Source of the DNA: Lutjanus erythropterus
Taxonomy: Eukaryota; Chordata; Actinopteri; Lutjaniformes; Lutjanidae
Direction: 5' to 3'
DNA: 64,000 nt
Assembly: GCA_020091685.1 (NCBI GenBank)
Contig: CM034595.1
Location: 24,289,564 to 24,353,563, forward strand
This document shows, piece after piece, positions 53,429-64,000 of the stretch. Numbering within the stretch: the stretch's first letter is position 1; every line of letters starts with the position of its first letter. Under the pieces are notes generated by a model. That model did not search any database and was not told the DNA's origin. It worked only from the letters and a program-made list of their open reading frames with translations. Position numbers and translations under genes: made by a program.

Positions 53429-55634
53429 TTAAGATTGAGGAGACATCCCTCAGGGACCCTTTATCGTTTCATTGTAGCCCTTCGTAGCTTAACGCCCAAG
53501 CGACTCCACAACACGGCAGCAACACGATGTTGCCCAAAGATAATTAATCTGTTAACGGGGATTAGCGGGGGTCTAACTCCTCACTCACTTCATACTGAGA
53601 TACCAGCAGCACACTTCTCATGCCGACCCCCACCTACAACCATGCACACTCCCGTGAACCTGACCAATCTCTGTCCTGAGTGCCACAGTGACCAGATTAC
53701 TGAGAGAAAGAGTAGAAATGCTGCCAGCTAAACAATAGTAAAGAGATGTTTTTTTTTTGATTCACTCACATGTTGGATGCAAAATAATGAACTCCTGCCT
53801 TATGACAGCTCTGCGATGTGTCGAGGGCTCATGTGAGGTGGAGATGCACATAAAATTGGAGTAAGAGCAGCGTATAAGCACACATAGATGAATAAGGGGA
53901 GGGGGAGATGCAGGGGAAGGGAGGAAAAAAAAAGTGGGTTCCCAGGGAGTGATGCTGAGAGAAAGAGGAGGGAGGGAGAGAGATGGAGTGAACAATGAAT
54001 AGAGAGAGGAGGGGAAAGCAGCGTGCAATGGATTTTTAGGCAAAACCAGTTTTCAGTGGAGGCTGCAGAACAGCATCAACACTGATTCAGTGATGAAGAG
54101 GAGGCAGGAGGAGAACGTGACAGAAGTGATGAGAGGGTCCTGATGGAGAGGATGCTCTGTGGGCGATGTGGCTGAGGAATGTAAATTGGGAGATACAATG
54201 GTGAAACACGGCAAGAAAGAGTAAAACGAGTATGGTGTTTGTCTGCCACTGGTGAAAGGGGGGCAGAAGCGAGTGAGCAAAGAGGGAGGGGGCGGCGTTA
54301 GTTTTTCTGTGTCACTGAAAAGAGAGTGGGGGAAGGGAGGCAGGGAGATAATGCGAGCGAGGGAGCAAACAGCAGAGAGCCACAGAGCACACTCACTGAC
54401 TCATATAGCCTATGTATAGTGAATATGTGTGTGTATCTGAGAGGAAGAAGACAGAAAATTGTATTATGTATGCAAGAGTTGTTCGCGGAGCATTTACGCA
54501 GCCGCCGTGTGTCTGTATGTTGAACCACAGAAACCGTACCGCATCCAGGCCATCCATCCATCGGTGCACTGATAAAATATCACCACTCACAGGATTTAAA
54601 ATAACCAATTCAATATTTAATGTCCTCCACAATCTAGTGGTTATAATTCATTGTAAAAGCATACAAAGTCATGGTCCATACAATATTAAACAGACTGTAG
54701 AAATCATGGAATTACAAGCTGCAGAATACACCCACTGTCATGGTTGCAAAGAAAACATTTTTTTTTCCCCTCAAAGACAATTTATGTCTCATATATACGT
54801 CTTTACGGTGCATGTGCATACGACCTGTCTGTGTAGTTACAAAACACTAGATATCAAAGTGAAGCATACCCAAAGTGCAGAAATGTTGAAGGACTTTAAT
54901 GTTTTAAGAAAGTAGGTCTTCTACTTTGCAGGCCCACTCCCAACTCAAAACCAACAACAAATCCTTTACAACTATTTCCATGAGTCTAAAGGCAGAGTTC
55001 TGCATGATTTATACTGCAGGTTCTGTTTTGACTTGTGCAAATAATCTTTACTGTGATTAGAAATTGATCTGTTGTTTAGTTTTCTAAAAAATAATTATTA
55101 ATTTTGGTGGATAACATTTCAGAAACTTGGCCAAAAAAGCCAAAATAATTTCCAAAATTACAAGGTAATGTCTTTAAATTGCCTCTTTATTGTAAGTATA
55201 ATGAAACGACATTTCAAGAGATTCCATATCATGAGCTGTTTCCTAAACAGGACATAACATTGAGAAAATGTCATTTGAGTGTTGAAAACTCTGCGTGTCA
55301 TACCGTTAATGAAACAAACTGTAAAAATTAAACAAAAATATATATTAGTTATTGCATTAGTTACCAAAAGATGATCACATAGAATAGCCTGTGTGCTTTG
55401 GTTCAAGAGACACAGTAGTGGGGACTTTTTACTGTTTTTTTTCCACTTTCCCAGAGTCATAAACTAAAATCTGCTTTTGGATACACTTTTTTTATGTGTC
55501 TGGTCTAATCTGAAAATAAAATATTAGATTATCTTGGCTCAACCGTTGAGTATCTAGGAGGTCAAATAACATAGTTTGAATGTGAAATCATTGTGGCCTC
55601 TACTGTAGTGAATGTGGCCAAAACAGTAGCTGAC
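53428..55634. other. Intergenic between LENG9 and TTYH1
   Basis: Purine-rich around 53.9-54.4 kb, otherwise AT-rich. A 167-codon plus-strand frame at 54412-54915 has no recognised motif. Confidence 0.5.
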
Positions 55635-55640
55635 TTTATT
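55635..55640 (-). terminator. Candidate LENG9 polyadenylation signal
   Basis: Minus-strand AATAAA about 835 bases past the LENG9 stop; another lies near 55183. Unconfirmed. Confidence 0.25.
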
Positions 55641-55918
55641 ATGACTATGTAGTGTTGACAAACTGTCTACTGTCTCACCTGGTTATTGCTCGGTGTGTCT
55701 CTCTCTCTCCCTCTGTGCTGATTTCACGGTACTCTCACCTTCTCTCCCTCTCTATCCTCCTCTCTCCCTCTTTGTGCTGTCAACCAAACGGCAAACAGAA
55801 CAACCAAACAGAGAATTTAATATAATAAGAGGTAGGAAGATGGAGTGGAACTGTTATCAGTTTAGTATTCATTTCCACAGCTGATGTCTTTACTGCCACT
55901 CAAAACCACATTCAAAAC

Positions 55919-56160
55919 TAGAGCTGCAACTAATGATGATTTTCATTGTTGATTAACATTTTGATAATTTCTTCAATTAATCGATTAGTTGTTTGGTCCA
56001 TAAAATGTCTGAAATTGTTGAAAAATGTTGATCCATGTTTCCAAAGGCCTTGAATGTCTAGAAAATCTTCACATTTAAGAAACTGAAACAAGAGAATTTG
56101 ACTTTTGCCCCTTTTTTCCTTAAAGAATGACTAACTAATCAATTAATCTTTGCTGCTCTA
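55919..56160 (+). mobile_element. Miniature hAT element, same family
   Basis: Begins TAGAGCTGCAACTAATGATG, ends TTGCTGCTCTA-like. Flanks TTCAAAAC and TTGAAAAG agree at 6 of 8 positions, an aged duplication. Just downstream of LENG9. Confidence 0.8.
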
Positions 56161-56472
56161 TTGAAAAGGATATCATATCAGGTAATTATAGCATCATAAG
56201 TACCAAACTTATAAAAAGTGGTCGTTCAAGACTGCTATCATAACAATTCTAGTGTGATGGAACATAATGTGTTTGAGATTGTGCTGCAGCCCTGTATAAA
56301 ATTCTCCTTCCTTTAGAGTTCCCCATAAAAATGTCACCTGATTATCTATAAAAGTGCATCAGATTTGGTTGATAAGGCCACATGGCTAGTGCAAATGTCA
56401 GAGGTATGGCAGCAGGTCATATCTCTCAGGTACTAGTGCATGTATGCAGTGTGTGCATGATGAAATCTTCTA

Positions 56473-57132
56473 TCATCGAAGAGTGACTGTGCACACAGTT
56501 TCATAAAAATCATCTACTTTAGAACCACCCACAGCACAAAGGTGTAAGGTGTTTACTGGCAGACGGCCAAAATTTACACTCTTCCCCACCTTCAGTTCCC
56601 CTACCCCTTCAAAAATCCTCTCTTCCTCTGTGTCCGCTACCTTGGCCAGTGTGAGGTGGTAGCGCGGGTTGTAGGAGTCCCTGTGGAGCCAGCCCTTCTC
56701 CCTGTAGGCCTCCTGCAGGCCGCTGTTGAGCTGCTGCAGGTGAAGCTGAGGCTGGGGGCTCAGGAAGAGCACCTTTCCGTTGAAATGCTTCAGTTTCACA
56801 GGGAAGGTCACAGCCACCGGGGGGTTACGATCGAAATGGGCAAACTGTCGGAGGATCTCCCCGGCAGCGGCCACCTCCGCTGGGCCGGACAGCTTCAGGA
56901 GGCACAGGGTGACATGAAGGCAGGAGGAGGTCTGCCAGTGAGGGGCAGAGGAGGGCAGCAGGGAGGTGATCTCCTCCTGCAGCTGCTGGAAGCCAGAGAG
57001 GATAGCAGGAGTGTTGGCCCTGAAGGTGATGAAGTGCGTAGGTCGTTTCTTAGGGGGGCGACCACCACGCTTCTCCTCTCTCTGCTCCAGAGGTGAAGCA
57101 CTCTCGCTGATGTTCAGGGGTCTGAAACAACT
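56473..57132 (-). CDS. LENG9: LENG9 last exon, AKAP7/2H phosphoesterase-like domain
   Basis: Acceptor CTCTTAAACACAG; opens SCFRPLNISES. Contains PTHFITFRAN, the first HxT in CLHVTLCLLKL, the second in YHLTLAKV, and ends VCTVTLR with TGA. Confidence 0.93.
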   Translation of the reverse strand, partial: SCFRPLNISESASPLEQREEKRGGRPPKKRPTHFITFRANTPAILSGFQQLQEEITSLLPSSAPHWQTSSCLHVTLCLLKLSGPAEVAAAGEILRQFAHFDRNPPVAVTFPVKLKHFNGKVLFLSPQPQLHLQQLNSGLQEAYREKGWLHRDSYNPRYHLTLAKVADTEEERIFEGVGELKVGKSVNFGRLPVNTLHLCAVGGSKVDDFYETVCTVTLR

Positions 57133-60100
57133 CTGTGTTTAAGAGAGAAGAAACACTGTCTTACACTGCAAAAAAAGGAATTTCAAGAAAGTAAAAAAGT
57201 CTTGTCTCTGCAAAACAAGTCTCATTTCATGTCTAAAAAGAAATACATACAAATAGCCATGCTGAACAAAAACTGCATGGCTCGTTAACACATTAGAGTT
57301 TAACATGACCAGTTTGCAAAATGCATGACAGGTAGCAGAACTCGTATACGTATCTAAGGGCATTTTCAGATCTAAATTACAAACAATCTAAATTACAGAC
57401 AAACTAATGAGTCACAATGCAGTGATGCATTTGTGATGCAGCCAGATCATGCAAGAATCACCACTGTCAAATATGAAAATATGAAAAACTGTTATTACTT
57501 CCAGAAAAATATATGTCTAGCAACAATAAGGCATCAAGTTTCAGTCTGAGTCAGAGTTTATCTCTCTCTCTGTTGCTCACATATTCACTCCCTCCCTGAC
57601 TGATGAATGCTGTCAGTGTTTTTCATCGAAGCAGCTAGTTTTCCCCAAACTGTTAGAATAAGAAATAACACTAAAAATATGAATGCTTCTGGTGCCTTAA
57701 TTTAAGTACCTCAGTTTAAGGTATAGATTCTTGAAGTCAGCTCAATGAAAAAACCAAAGTATTCTGTTTAAGAAAATGTGTCTGTAAATCTTAAATTAAG
57801 TTAGAAAATCTTTAAGACAGCTCAATAAAGAGCCTAGAGGTAGATTCTTTGTTTAAAACAAGACAGTTTGATTATGTTCAAGAATATCTGGCTTCTTTCT
57901 ATTAGGGCTGTTTTTGCCCTGTAAACATGAACAGTAATAGCAGAATGAGCCTGTGTTTCAGCGTGAGCTGTACTGTTTGTACCCACAGAAGCATCTTCAT
58001 TGCCTCCTTCCCAGCCTTCTTGCCATTCTGCCGAAGGCTCTTCCTCTGCCTCCTCTTTGACACTTGCTTCCTCTTTCTGGGAGAAGGACATTTGGTCCGT
58101 TGAAGCCTCAAGTCTAAAATCAAAACAGGTGGGTAAAATGACTCACGAGGCAGAAGACTATCTTGCAAGATTACTTTCAAAGTCACACAGCCTACAATTT
58201 CCCAAATGTAATATGTTAAAGGTCCAGTGGGCAAAATTTATGGGGATTTATTGACAGAGCATCAGCAAATGAATAATATTCGTAAGTATGATTCCATCAG
58301 TGTACAATCACCTGAAAATAAGACGTGTTTTTGTTACCTTAAAATGAGCTGGCACTTGATACGGCCTTGTAGTGTAATTTTAGTTAATAGTTAAATTTTG
58401 TGGTGTAGGGTGACATTTTTTGGGAATCCTATGGGACTCACTTTTCATAAATATGCAGTTCTACTATGAATAACTTTTTTTCTTTTCTTTGAACTTGATG
58501 CTTGCTGTTCTGTTGTCTTTTTTCTATTGTTTTTTTTATCCTCTCCTGTCTGCTCTAATGATGTGTGAACTCTGGATCGATGGAGGCAGGATTCGGACAG
58601 GATAGGACTTTTTCTTTTACTCTGTCAGGGGAAGAGGTCAGGACAAGGGTGTTTTTGTGGGAGTGACATGGTACAGGAGTGAAAATCCACTCCTGTGTCA
58701 CACTCTATTTCACAGACACCTTAGGTTCTCCTACATGTCTGGGACTGCAGAGCAAGATGAGGTGTCTGCAATCTGCAAGATCACCGCTAGATGCCATTTT
58801 ATCCTACATACTCGCCCTTTGAGGACACAGTGAAATAAAAAAAATATGCTTTGCAGTTTCTTATCTTGTGTTCTTATCTTAACAGTATTGTATCTGAGTA
58901 TTTTATATTCGAATCTGTCTCTTTTCCTGTCAAGTATTGAAATAACATTTTAGATGACTTATCTTTAACTCATTAGCATACAGTATATGTTTCTCCAGTC
59001 AAACTATGGCAACAAGCTAATCCACCAATCATATTCACTGAATTTAGCATGTGGGTTGTAGCAGCTAGCAGAGCAATATCCTGAGGTCAGGTCAGTGTAT
59101 GTCTGGATGTTAGTTGGCAAAAACTTCGTAAACAGTATTAAAGAACATGGTGGAGGATTAATTTATTAATTTCTCCCCTTGACCAGTCCTCTATTGTGAT
59201 GCCATATATGCTAAACTACGCACAAACCAATTAAATGTGGAGGATCTGATTCTCAACCATACTATACTCACTATGGATTAATCTTCTCATCATTTTTCAG
59301 TTAATCTTTTGTCTATAAAATTTAACAGAACACCCAGACACCATTTTGTTCTGTACAGAAGTTATCTGCTCTCAGTTAAATTTAACGGAGGAACATTAAC
59401 AACAGACCTCATTGCAGCCGACCCTCTAACACATACTCCTAGTGATTCCTGTTTTACACTGAAAATATCAGGTCCACTGCATTTCAGCGCCCCAGTATTC
59501 CACTTAACAGGTAATGGCGAGGGCTTAGAAAAGTGTTTGAATCAAGGGAAATCTGGCAGTCATGTAATTGTCAGCTGGCAAAACAATCAACACTGTTGGC
59601 CTAAAGGGAAAAAGCCACAGTAGCTTTCCTAGCTGACAAGTAACTGCCAGTAATGTAATGTAATGTTCACAATATGTGTTATGTTAGCCTGAATGACAAT
59701 CTGTTTTATCAACATCCCTGGACTTCTTTGTGTCTGTATCAGCCGTGACGCCACTTGATGTAAGCGGGGCGTTCGGCGACGTGAAAATGGTGCAGACCCA
59801 CCTATAACAGTGTGGCAGTATGTTCTCAGATAAAAGTGTTGACTGTTTACTTAATAAGCCAGCCATAAAATGTCAAAATTGTCTGTCAGAATTTGTCAGT
59901 GCCCAAAATGTCACCTTTGTTGGAACAAGAGTCCAACACCCAAAGGTGTTTAGTTTGGCGTTTTTGTTTCAAAAATAACTAAACTAATATTTGCTTATAA
60001 AAATAGATGCTGATTAATTTTCTGCCAAACAATTAATCAACTAATCGTTGCAGCTCCATTCTGTTTCACTCGGAAATACATCACATTTCAAAAGCTACAG

Positions 60101-62756
60101 ATGCTCTCACTTATGTTTCACTGTGACTTTCAGTTGGCAATTTGAACTGAAAAATCAGGCCGAGTAAAGAGTTATTTGCTCTCAGTTTCAGGATGAACAT
60201 GAACATCAAACCTAGTTGCAGCCTCCTCCGGAACACATGCTCCTCGTGACTCTGAAGTGTTTCCTCGACACTTTGACATGGATTGTGTTGAGTTTGGGCT
60301 GTGAATATTCATCGCACTCAGCTTCGCTTCCTCCAGATGTGTGTTCTCGGTATGAGTAGACCCCTCTGTTTCACTCTCTTCCTGCCCACGAAAAGCAGAT
60401 GGCTGCTCTTCTGTTGTTTGCTGTTGCTCCTGGTCCTCTGTGTTTACTCCTTGTGAAAGAAATGATTATATTTACTTCCTGGCTTTTGTGAATTTTGTGT
60501 ATGTAAGGTGGGATAGCAATGAAGGGTCCTCTCTTACCCTTTACTTCCTCCTCCCCTCCAAAGGGGGGAGCCAGAGATTGACCGGTGGAGCCAAACACCC
60601 TGTCAGTCCTGCTGTGGCGGTCCCAGACGCGGTGTCCTCTGTAGGAGAAGTACTGGATCCTGTGTCTGGGCAGAGCCAGCTCAGCAGAGTAGTCACAGTC
60701 ACAGGGGTTGGTGTCCCAGTTGAAGTCATTGAAGGGACGCTCCAGCACACCCAAGAAGCGGTCCACATAGCCCACTACAAATTCTGAAGCATCCACTGAG
60801 GGGTCCCACAGGATGCGGGAGATGACGTCATCGGCTGTACGCATGCGAGGCTTTTTGTTCACCTCTGTGGGAGAATGAGATTTTAAAAAAGTGTTAAAAC
60901 AGGGCATCTTAAGAGTGTGTTGTCATTATCAGATGACATAAGAAACTATGTCACGGGAAACTAGTTAAATATGGAGTGACCTGTTGCCTCGTATTTTGGC
61001 TTTGCTGCTTTGTTCACTTTCTTCTTGTATTTTTCCATGTTTTCTCGATCCCGTTTGTCATCCTGGTCAGAAGATATGACAGCCGTTGAATCATCAGTTG
61101 ATGGGTCACTATGGAAAAAGAGCATCAAGCGTGTCATAATATGAACGTGAAACAGGATGAAAAAAATTCTAAGTCTTAATTCAATTTGACACAGACTCAT
61201 GCAGCGTGTCTGAACTTTGTGTAACACATATTTAGTTATGATTAAGTATCAGTCCCTATCTAATGTGCTATATAAGTAATGACAATAGAAATAAAAAATA
61301 AACACAATATTAGGGCTGCAACTAATCTCGCAATTACTTTCTTGATTAATGGATTAGTTGCATTGTCCATAAAATATTAGATAATGGTGAAAAATGATGG
61401 TTACTGTTTTCCAAAGCCCAATGTGATGTCCTCAAATGTCTTGTTTTGTCCACAACCCAAATATATTCAGTTTAGTGTCAGAGAGGACCAAAGAAACCAG
61501 ATATTTGGCGATTAGTTTATTAGTCGATTATTAATCAGTTAAGCTTTGCAGCTCTACACAATATACCTCTCAAATTCCCAAAGGACACTTATGAAGAATT
61601 CCATGTAACCAGTTGGAGCTCACATTTCTTTAAGTCTGTCTTAGAACAATTACAAAAACTTACTGGTGACCGATTAGGGCTGACACAATCTTAGATTTTC
61701 ACTACATGATTATCCTAGCCAAAAACATAACACTTTACAATAAGACAACCATATGAATTAGTTCTATATTGTTTATAATGAGGCTATTAATTAGGTTATA
61801 AACACTTTGAATCAATAATAAGCTGTAATAAACTGTTACAACACATTAGACAAAATGGGCAACAGTGGCCTGATGCTTGCCAAACAGTGGGCCCACATTT
61901 ACCTGTACTGTTAAAGTCTCACATCTCTTAGATTACTCTGTCTTCTCTATCAGACACATTCATACCTGTCAGTTTCATCAGTTATTTGTTAATAAGTTCC
62001 AAACATTTAACCACTGTCAGCACGTCTTAATAGTCAAAAAGTTCCATTTGTATATCAGATTTCAAGATACATACACTATTGTTAACCTTGACATTAGTTA
62101 GTGATTAGTCAGATTAATGACTAATAAGCAGGAACTGGATCTTGCAAAACGGTGCCTCCACAATGATTAATGAAAACTGTCTTATAACTTAATATACTAT
62201 GACTGTTTATTAATCTGTTAACAACATAATTAGAAACCACTTATCAATTATTTATAGGGGTAGTCATGTGGTACCACCAAAAAATTCATGATGATGATCT
62301 TATTACAATATCTATAGGAAATGTGAAAAAATGCTATCAGTCATGTTCATCTGGAACTTCGCTTATTGTGCAGTTTGTCTCCTTTTTTGGAGTTAAGGAG
62401 GTGGAGAAGAAAGAGTCTGTAGCTACAACTGTAAGTGATTTAAGAGCATAAAGCAGGTTTAAGAGGTGCTGGATTATTTACACAATATTATTGTGTTTAT
62501 TATTAACTTCACATCAATATTTCATGGTAATTTCAAATTTATAAAACTGAAACTTCACTGATATACGGCGAGTATACCTTTAACATTCAAGCATTCATGA
62601 GTTTAAGACAGCCTTCCCTTATTCTACTGGTGGATTTTCTGAACAAGATAAGCTGAGCAGACCTGTGAGACAAACGACATCTGTGGCCAAAATGACACTT
62701 TCCCATCAGGAAAAACTGGCAAACGTCGACTCCATCCTCATCCAGTCCTGCTGACT
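56473..62756 (-). CDS. LENG9: LENG9-like CCCH / MJ1316 / 2H phosphoesterase protein, 5' end missing
   Basis: Six exons (62663-62756, 60981-61108, 60538-60864, 60212-60449, 57987-58113, 56473-57132) join in phase to 523 residues, against about 501 in human LENG9. Domains in order, numbering from the first full codon: CCCH zinc finger C12-x7-C20-x5-C26-x3-H30; charged linker; MJ1316 RNA-end-recognition domain near 84-165 (ADDVISRILWDPSVDASEFV, HRIQYFSYRGHRVWDRHS); Gln/Glu/Ser-rich linker 184-304; AKAP7/2H domain from PTHFITFRAN onward with its two HxT motifs, HVT at 377-379 and HLT at 463-465. This combination predicts an RNA-binding protein acting on RNA 2',3'-cyclic phosphate ends; its reaction is not established. 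The first exon must end in phase 1 and was not found. Adjacent TTYH1 matches mammalian gene order. Confidence 0.9.
57987..58113 (-). CDS. LENG9: LENG9 linker exon (acidic)
   Basis: Acceptor TTGATTTTAG. LEASTDQMSFSQKEEASVKE then a Glu-rich stretch. The donor TCT|GTGGGT is the only one in phase with the next exon; a closer-to-consensus GTACAA four bases on breaks the frame. Confidence 0.75.
58216..58820. mobile_element. TTAA-type element interrupted by a hAT-like element
   Basis: TTAAAGGTCCAGTGGGC at the left and a decayed right end near CGCCCTTTGAGG resemble the 41043-41226 element. The middle, 58406-58707 (TAGGGTGACATTTTTTGGG to CCTGTGTCACACTCTA), is a relative of the 37509 element. LENG9 intron. 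Confidence 0.6.
59855..60058 (+). mobile_element. Partial hAT-like copy
   Basis: Family-like interior ending ATCGTTGCAGCTCCA, in the LENG9 intron between the fourth and fifth known exons. Left end unclear. Confidence 0.5.
60212..60449 (-). CDS. LENG9: LENG9 linker exon (Gln/Glu/Ser-rich)
   Basis: Acceptor CTTTCACAAG, donor ACTAG|GTTTGA. Open for 78 codons and in phase with both neighbours: VNTEDQEQQQTTEEQPSAFR and onward. Its last 41 bases resemble an intronic sequence at 59391-59449. Confidence 0.75.
60538..60864 (-). CDS. LENG9: LENG9 exon with MJ1316 domain
   Basis: Acceptor TCTCCCACAG, donor AAAGG|GTAAGA. Holds the whole MJ1316 domain, including PFNDFNWDTNPCDCDYSAEL and DRHSRTDRVFGS. 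Confidence 0.93.
60981..61108 (-). CDS. LENG9: LENG9 linker exon
   Basis: Acceptor TTTTTCCATAG, donor CAACAG|GTCACT. Charged sequence SDPSTDDSTAVISSDQDDKR then a Lys-rich stretch; phases match both neighbours. Confidence 0.85.
61311..61556 (+). mobile_element. Intact miniature hAT element with 8-bp duplication
   Basis: Begins TAGGGCTGCAACTAAT and ends TTTGCAGCTCTA (inverted). It is flanked on both sides by CACAATAT (61303-61310 and 61557-61564). Lies in a LENG9 intron. No coding capacity. Confidence 0.9.
62663..62756 (-). CDS. LENG9: LENG9 exon with CCCH zinc finger
   Basis: Acceptor CCATCATTGACAG, donor TCACAG|GTCTGC. Reads DVCQFFLMGKCHFGHRCRLS then His: a C-x7-C-x5-C-x3-H finger. Begins with two bases of a split codon. 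Confidence 0.88.
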
Positions 62757-64000
62757 CTGTCAATGATGGAGAGAGACAAACAGAGAGTGAGCAGGGCAGA
62801 TATGTAATTAAACTGTAATGAAAGTGAGCAGACTCTCACCGAGAGCTCCGCTTTTCAATGAAATGGATGTTTATCAGGTCACGCCACAGGTGATTAAGCA
62901 TTTTGGGATCCCTGCCCCATAATTCCCAGATATGTTGATGGCCTCTTTCAGAGTTCATGAAGTAAAAGATAAACAAACATGGCCACTCAATAGCCTGAGT
63001 CTGTGCTGACTAAACCGAGGGACAAACCAGACACTGAAGGGAGAAGATACTAGAACAAAGGAGTACACCCTGCAAGTTTATACCAGGTTTATACTGACAA
63101 AAAACCTACAAAAGTGTGGCGGGATGTTCTCAGGTCAGAATGTTGACTACTTAATCCAGCAAACTGGATAAATAAAACTTTTAATATGCAATATTATGTT
63201 AAATTCAGACATCATTCTGTGGTCAATATGGTCATTTATATTCCAGAATTCCAGCCATACAGAAAAATTATTGGATATATGTTTTAAATTCACTTAGATT
63301 TTTTAAACATGCTCTTCAATATTAGATATTTTTATTTTAGATATTTCATATTATATATTTTTTTGGCATATTTCCCACACATTTTCATCTGCCAGATGAC
63401 TAAACATGACTGGTGAGATTCATAGTAAAAAACAGGAGATGGGGTATATGTTTCTGCTGTTTCACGACTGAGTTGTGTCTCCTATATGAGATGTCAGTGA
63501 GATATTATTTGTTTATGTGTGGCAGAAAAAAGAGAGATGGTAAATGCACAGACATCAGGCTGCCTGCCCTCAGAGTGTAGGACAACAAATGTTATTTTAA
63601 ACTATTTTAGTAGATTCCTTCTGATACTTCACTTAACCATTTAAATCAGAAATAAACAAGTGGTTAATCCCGTAGTGGAAACTGGCAGTGGAAAATATGT
63701 GTATAACACGATATTTCCTCTCCAATACACTTCCACAGAGTTTACATCATGTAACAGGTGGCAATGACTCGACCCAGAGGACGCAAATGTCAGCCAAGTA
63801 GTTGGGATGTGGTTGCGTGTAAACCCAAACACATACCACACACCCTGCAATGCTATTTCCAGATAGAAGCACTAGATGTGACTCACGACCCAAATCTTTT
63901 AATTAATAGTTGTATTCCTTCACACTGAGATAGTATTGACTAAGACAGGGTCCCCAGATCACGAGAGGACATGGGGTAACATTTAACTCCTTCCCAGCAT
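62757..64000. other. Upstream of known LENG9 exons
   Basis: The missing first exon should lie here or beyond. A 40-codon ORF at 62834-62967 (minus) ends beside a strong donor but in the wrong phase. 63105-63170 resembles 59795-59870, a shared repeat. Confidence 0.4.

Noticed and set aside
53333..53731. 132-codon plus-strand open frame
   Set aside because: Mostly translation of a GA repeat.
54412..54915. 167-codon plus-strand open frame
   Set aside because: No recognisable domain, low-complexity start, ordinary AT-rich composition and no splice context; judged chance.
56656..57096. 146-codon plus-strand open frame
   Set aside because: Antisense of the LENG9 last exon, which carries the HxT motifs on the minus strand.
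57972..57983. Better-looking donor GTACAA for the LENG9 exon ending near 57983
   Set aside because: It leaves one base, and no acceptor of the last exon takes two; the frame to the 2H domain would be lost.
60440..60787. 115-codon plus-strand open frame
   Set aside because: Antisense of the MJ1316 exon.

Overview
The window is vertebrate nuclear DNA, most likely from a percomorph teleost. The evidence is small exons with GT-AG junctions inside AT-rich introns, long dinucleotide repeats, and many short terminal-inverted-repeat elements of the kind common in fish genomes. Everything below was read by eye; no database search was run. Exon joins were checked by codon phase.

Four protein genes are supported. 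(1) UBE2S, minus strand, about 1.3-6.1 kb: a complete K11-chain E2 enzyme of 236 codons in 4 coding exons. (2) JOSD2, plus strand, about 9.2-15.9 kb: a complete Josephin deubiquitinase of 184 codons in 4 coding exons. (3) A tweety-family gene, best read as TTYH1, minus strand, 17.4-47.2 kb of coding span plus probable 5' noncoding exons up to about 53.1 kb: 14 coding exons, 590 codons. (4) LENG9, minus strand, 56.5-62.8 kb: 6 exons giving 523 codons with a CCCH zinc finger, an MJ1316 domain and a 2H phosphoesterase-like domain; the first coding exon was not found. TTYH1 and LENG9 are neighbours in the human 19q13.4 leukocyte-receptor region, and UBE2S and JOSD2 also lie on human 19q13, so the block looks like an ancient linkage group. 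UBE2S builds ubiquitin chains and JOSD2 removes ubiquitin; they are divergently arranged about 3 kb apart, but no joint control is shown. JOSD2 and TTYH1 converge; LENG9 and TTYH1 are in tandem.

The most interesting signal is at the 3' end of TTYH1. Exon 12 carries a normal GTGAGT donor and, 107 bases earlier, a good GC-type donor. Exon 13 stays open in both resulting frames. One frame gives a long tail ending in a PPxY-containing, TTYH2/TTYH3-like sequence; the other gives a 12-residue tail (DSKRFLQWQPWL) resembling the known short mammalian TTYH1 C-terminus. Other points of note are three CCAAT boxes exactly 42 bp apart upstream of UBE2S, a CA repeat starting next to a TTYH1 splice donor, a (TTC)n repeat forming the polypyrimidine tract of the first JOSD2 acceptor, a hAT-like element containing two other nested elements, and a palindrome-rich GGTTCT/AGAACC element.

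The rest is introns and intergenic DNA filled with hAT-like miniature elements (several with 8-bp target duplications), a TTAA-flanked element, tRNA-headed SINEs, minisatellites and microsatellites. No rRNA, tRNA gene, CRISPR array, virus or complete autonomous transposon was recognised.
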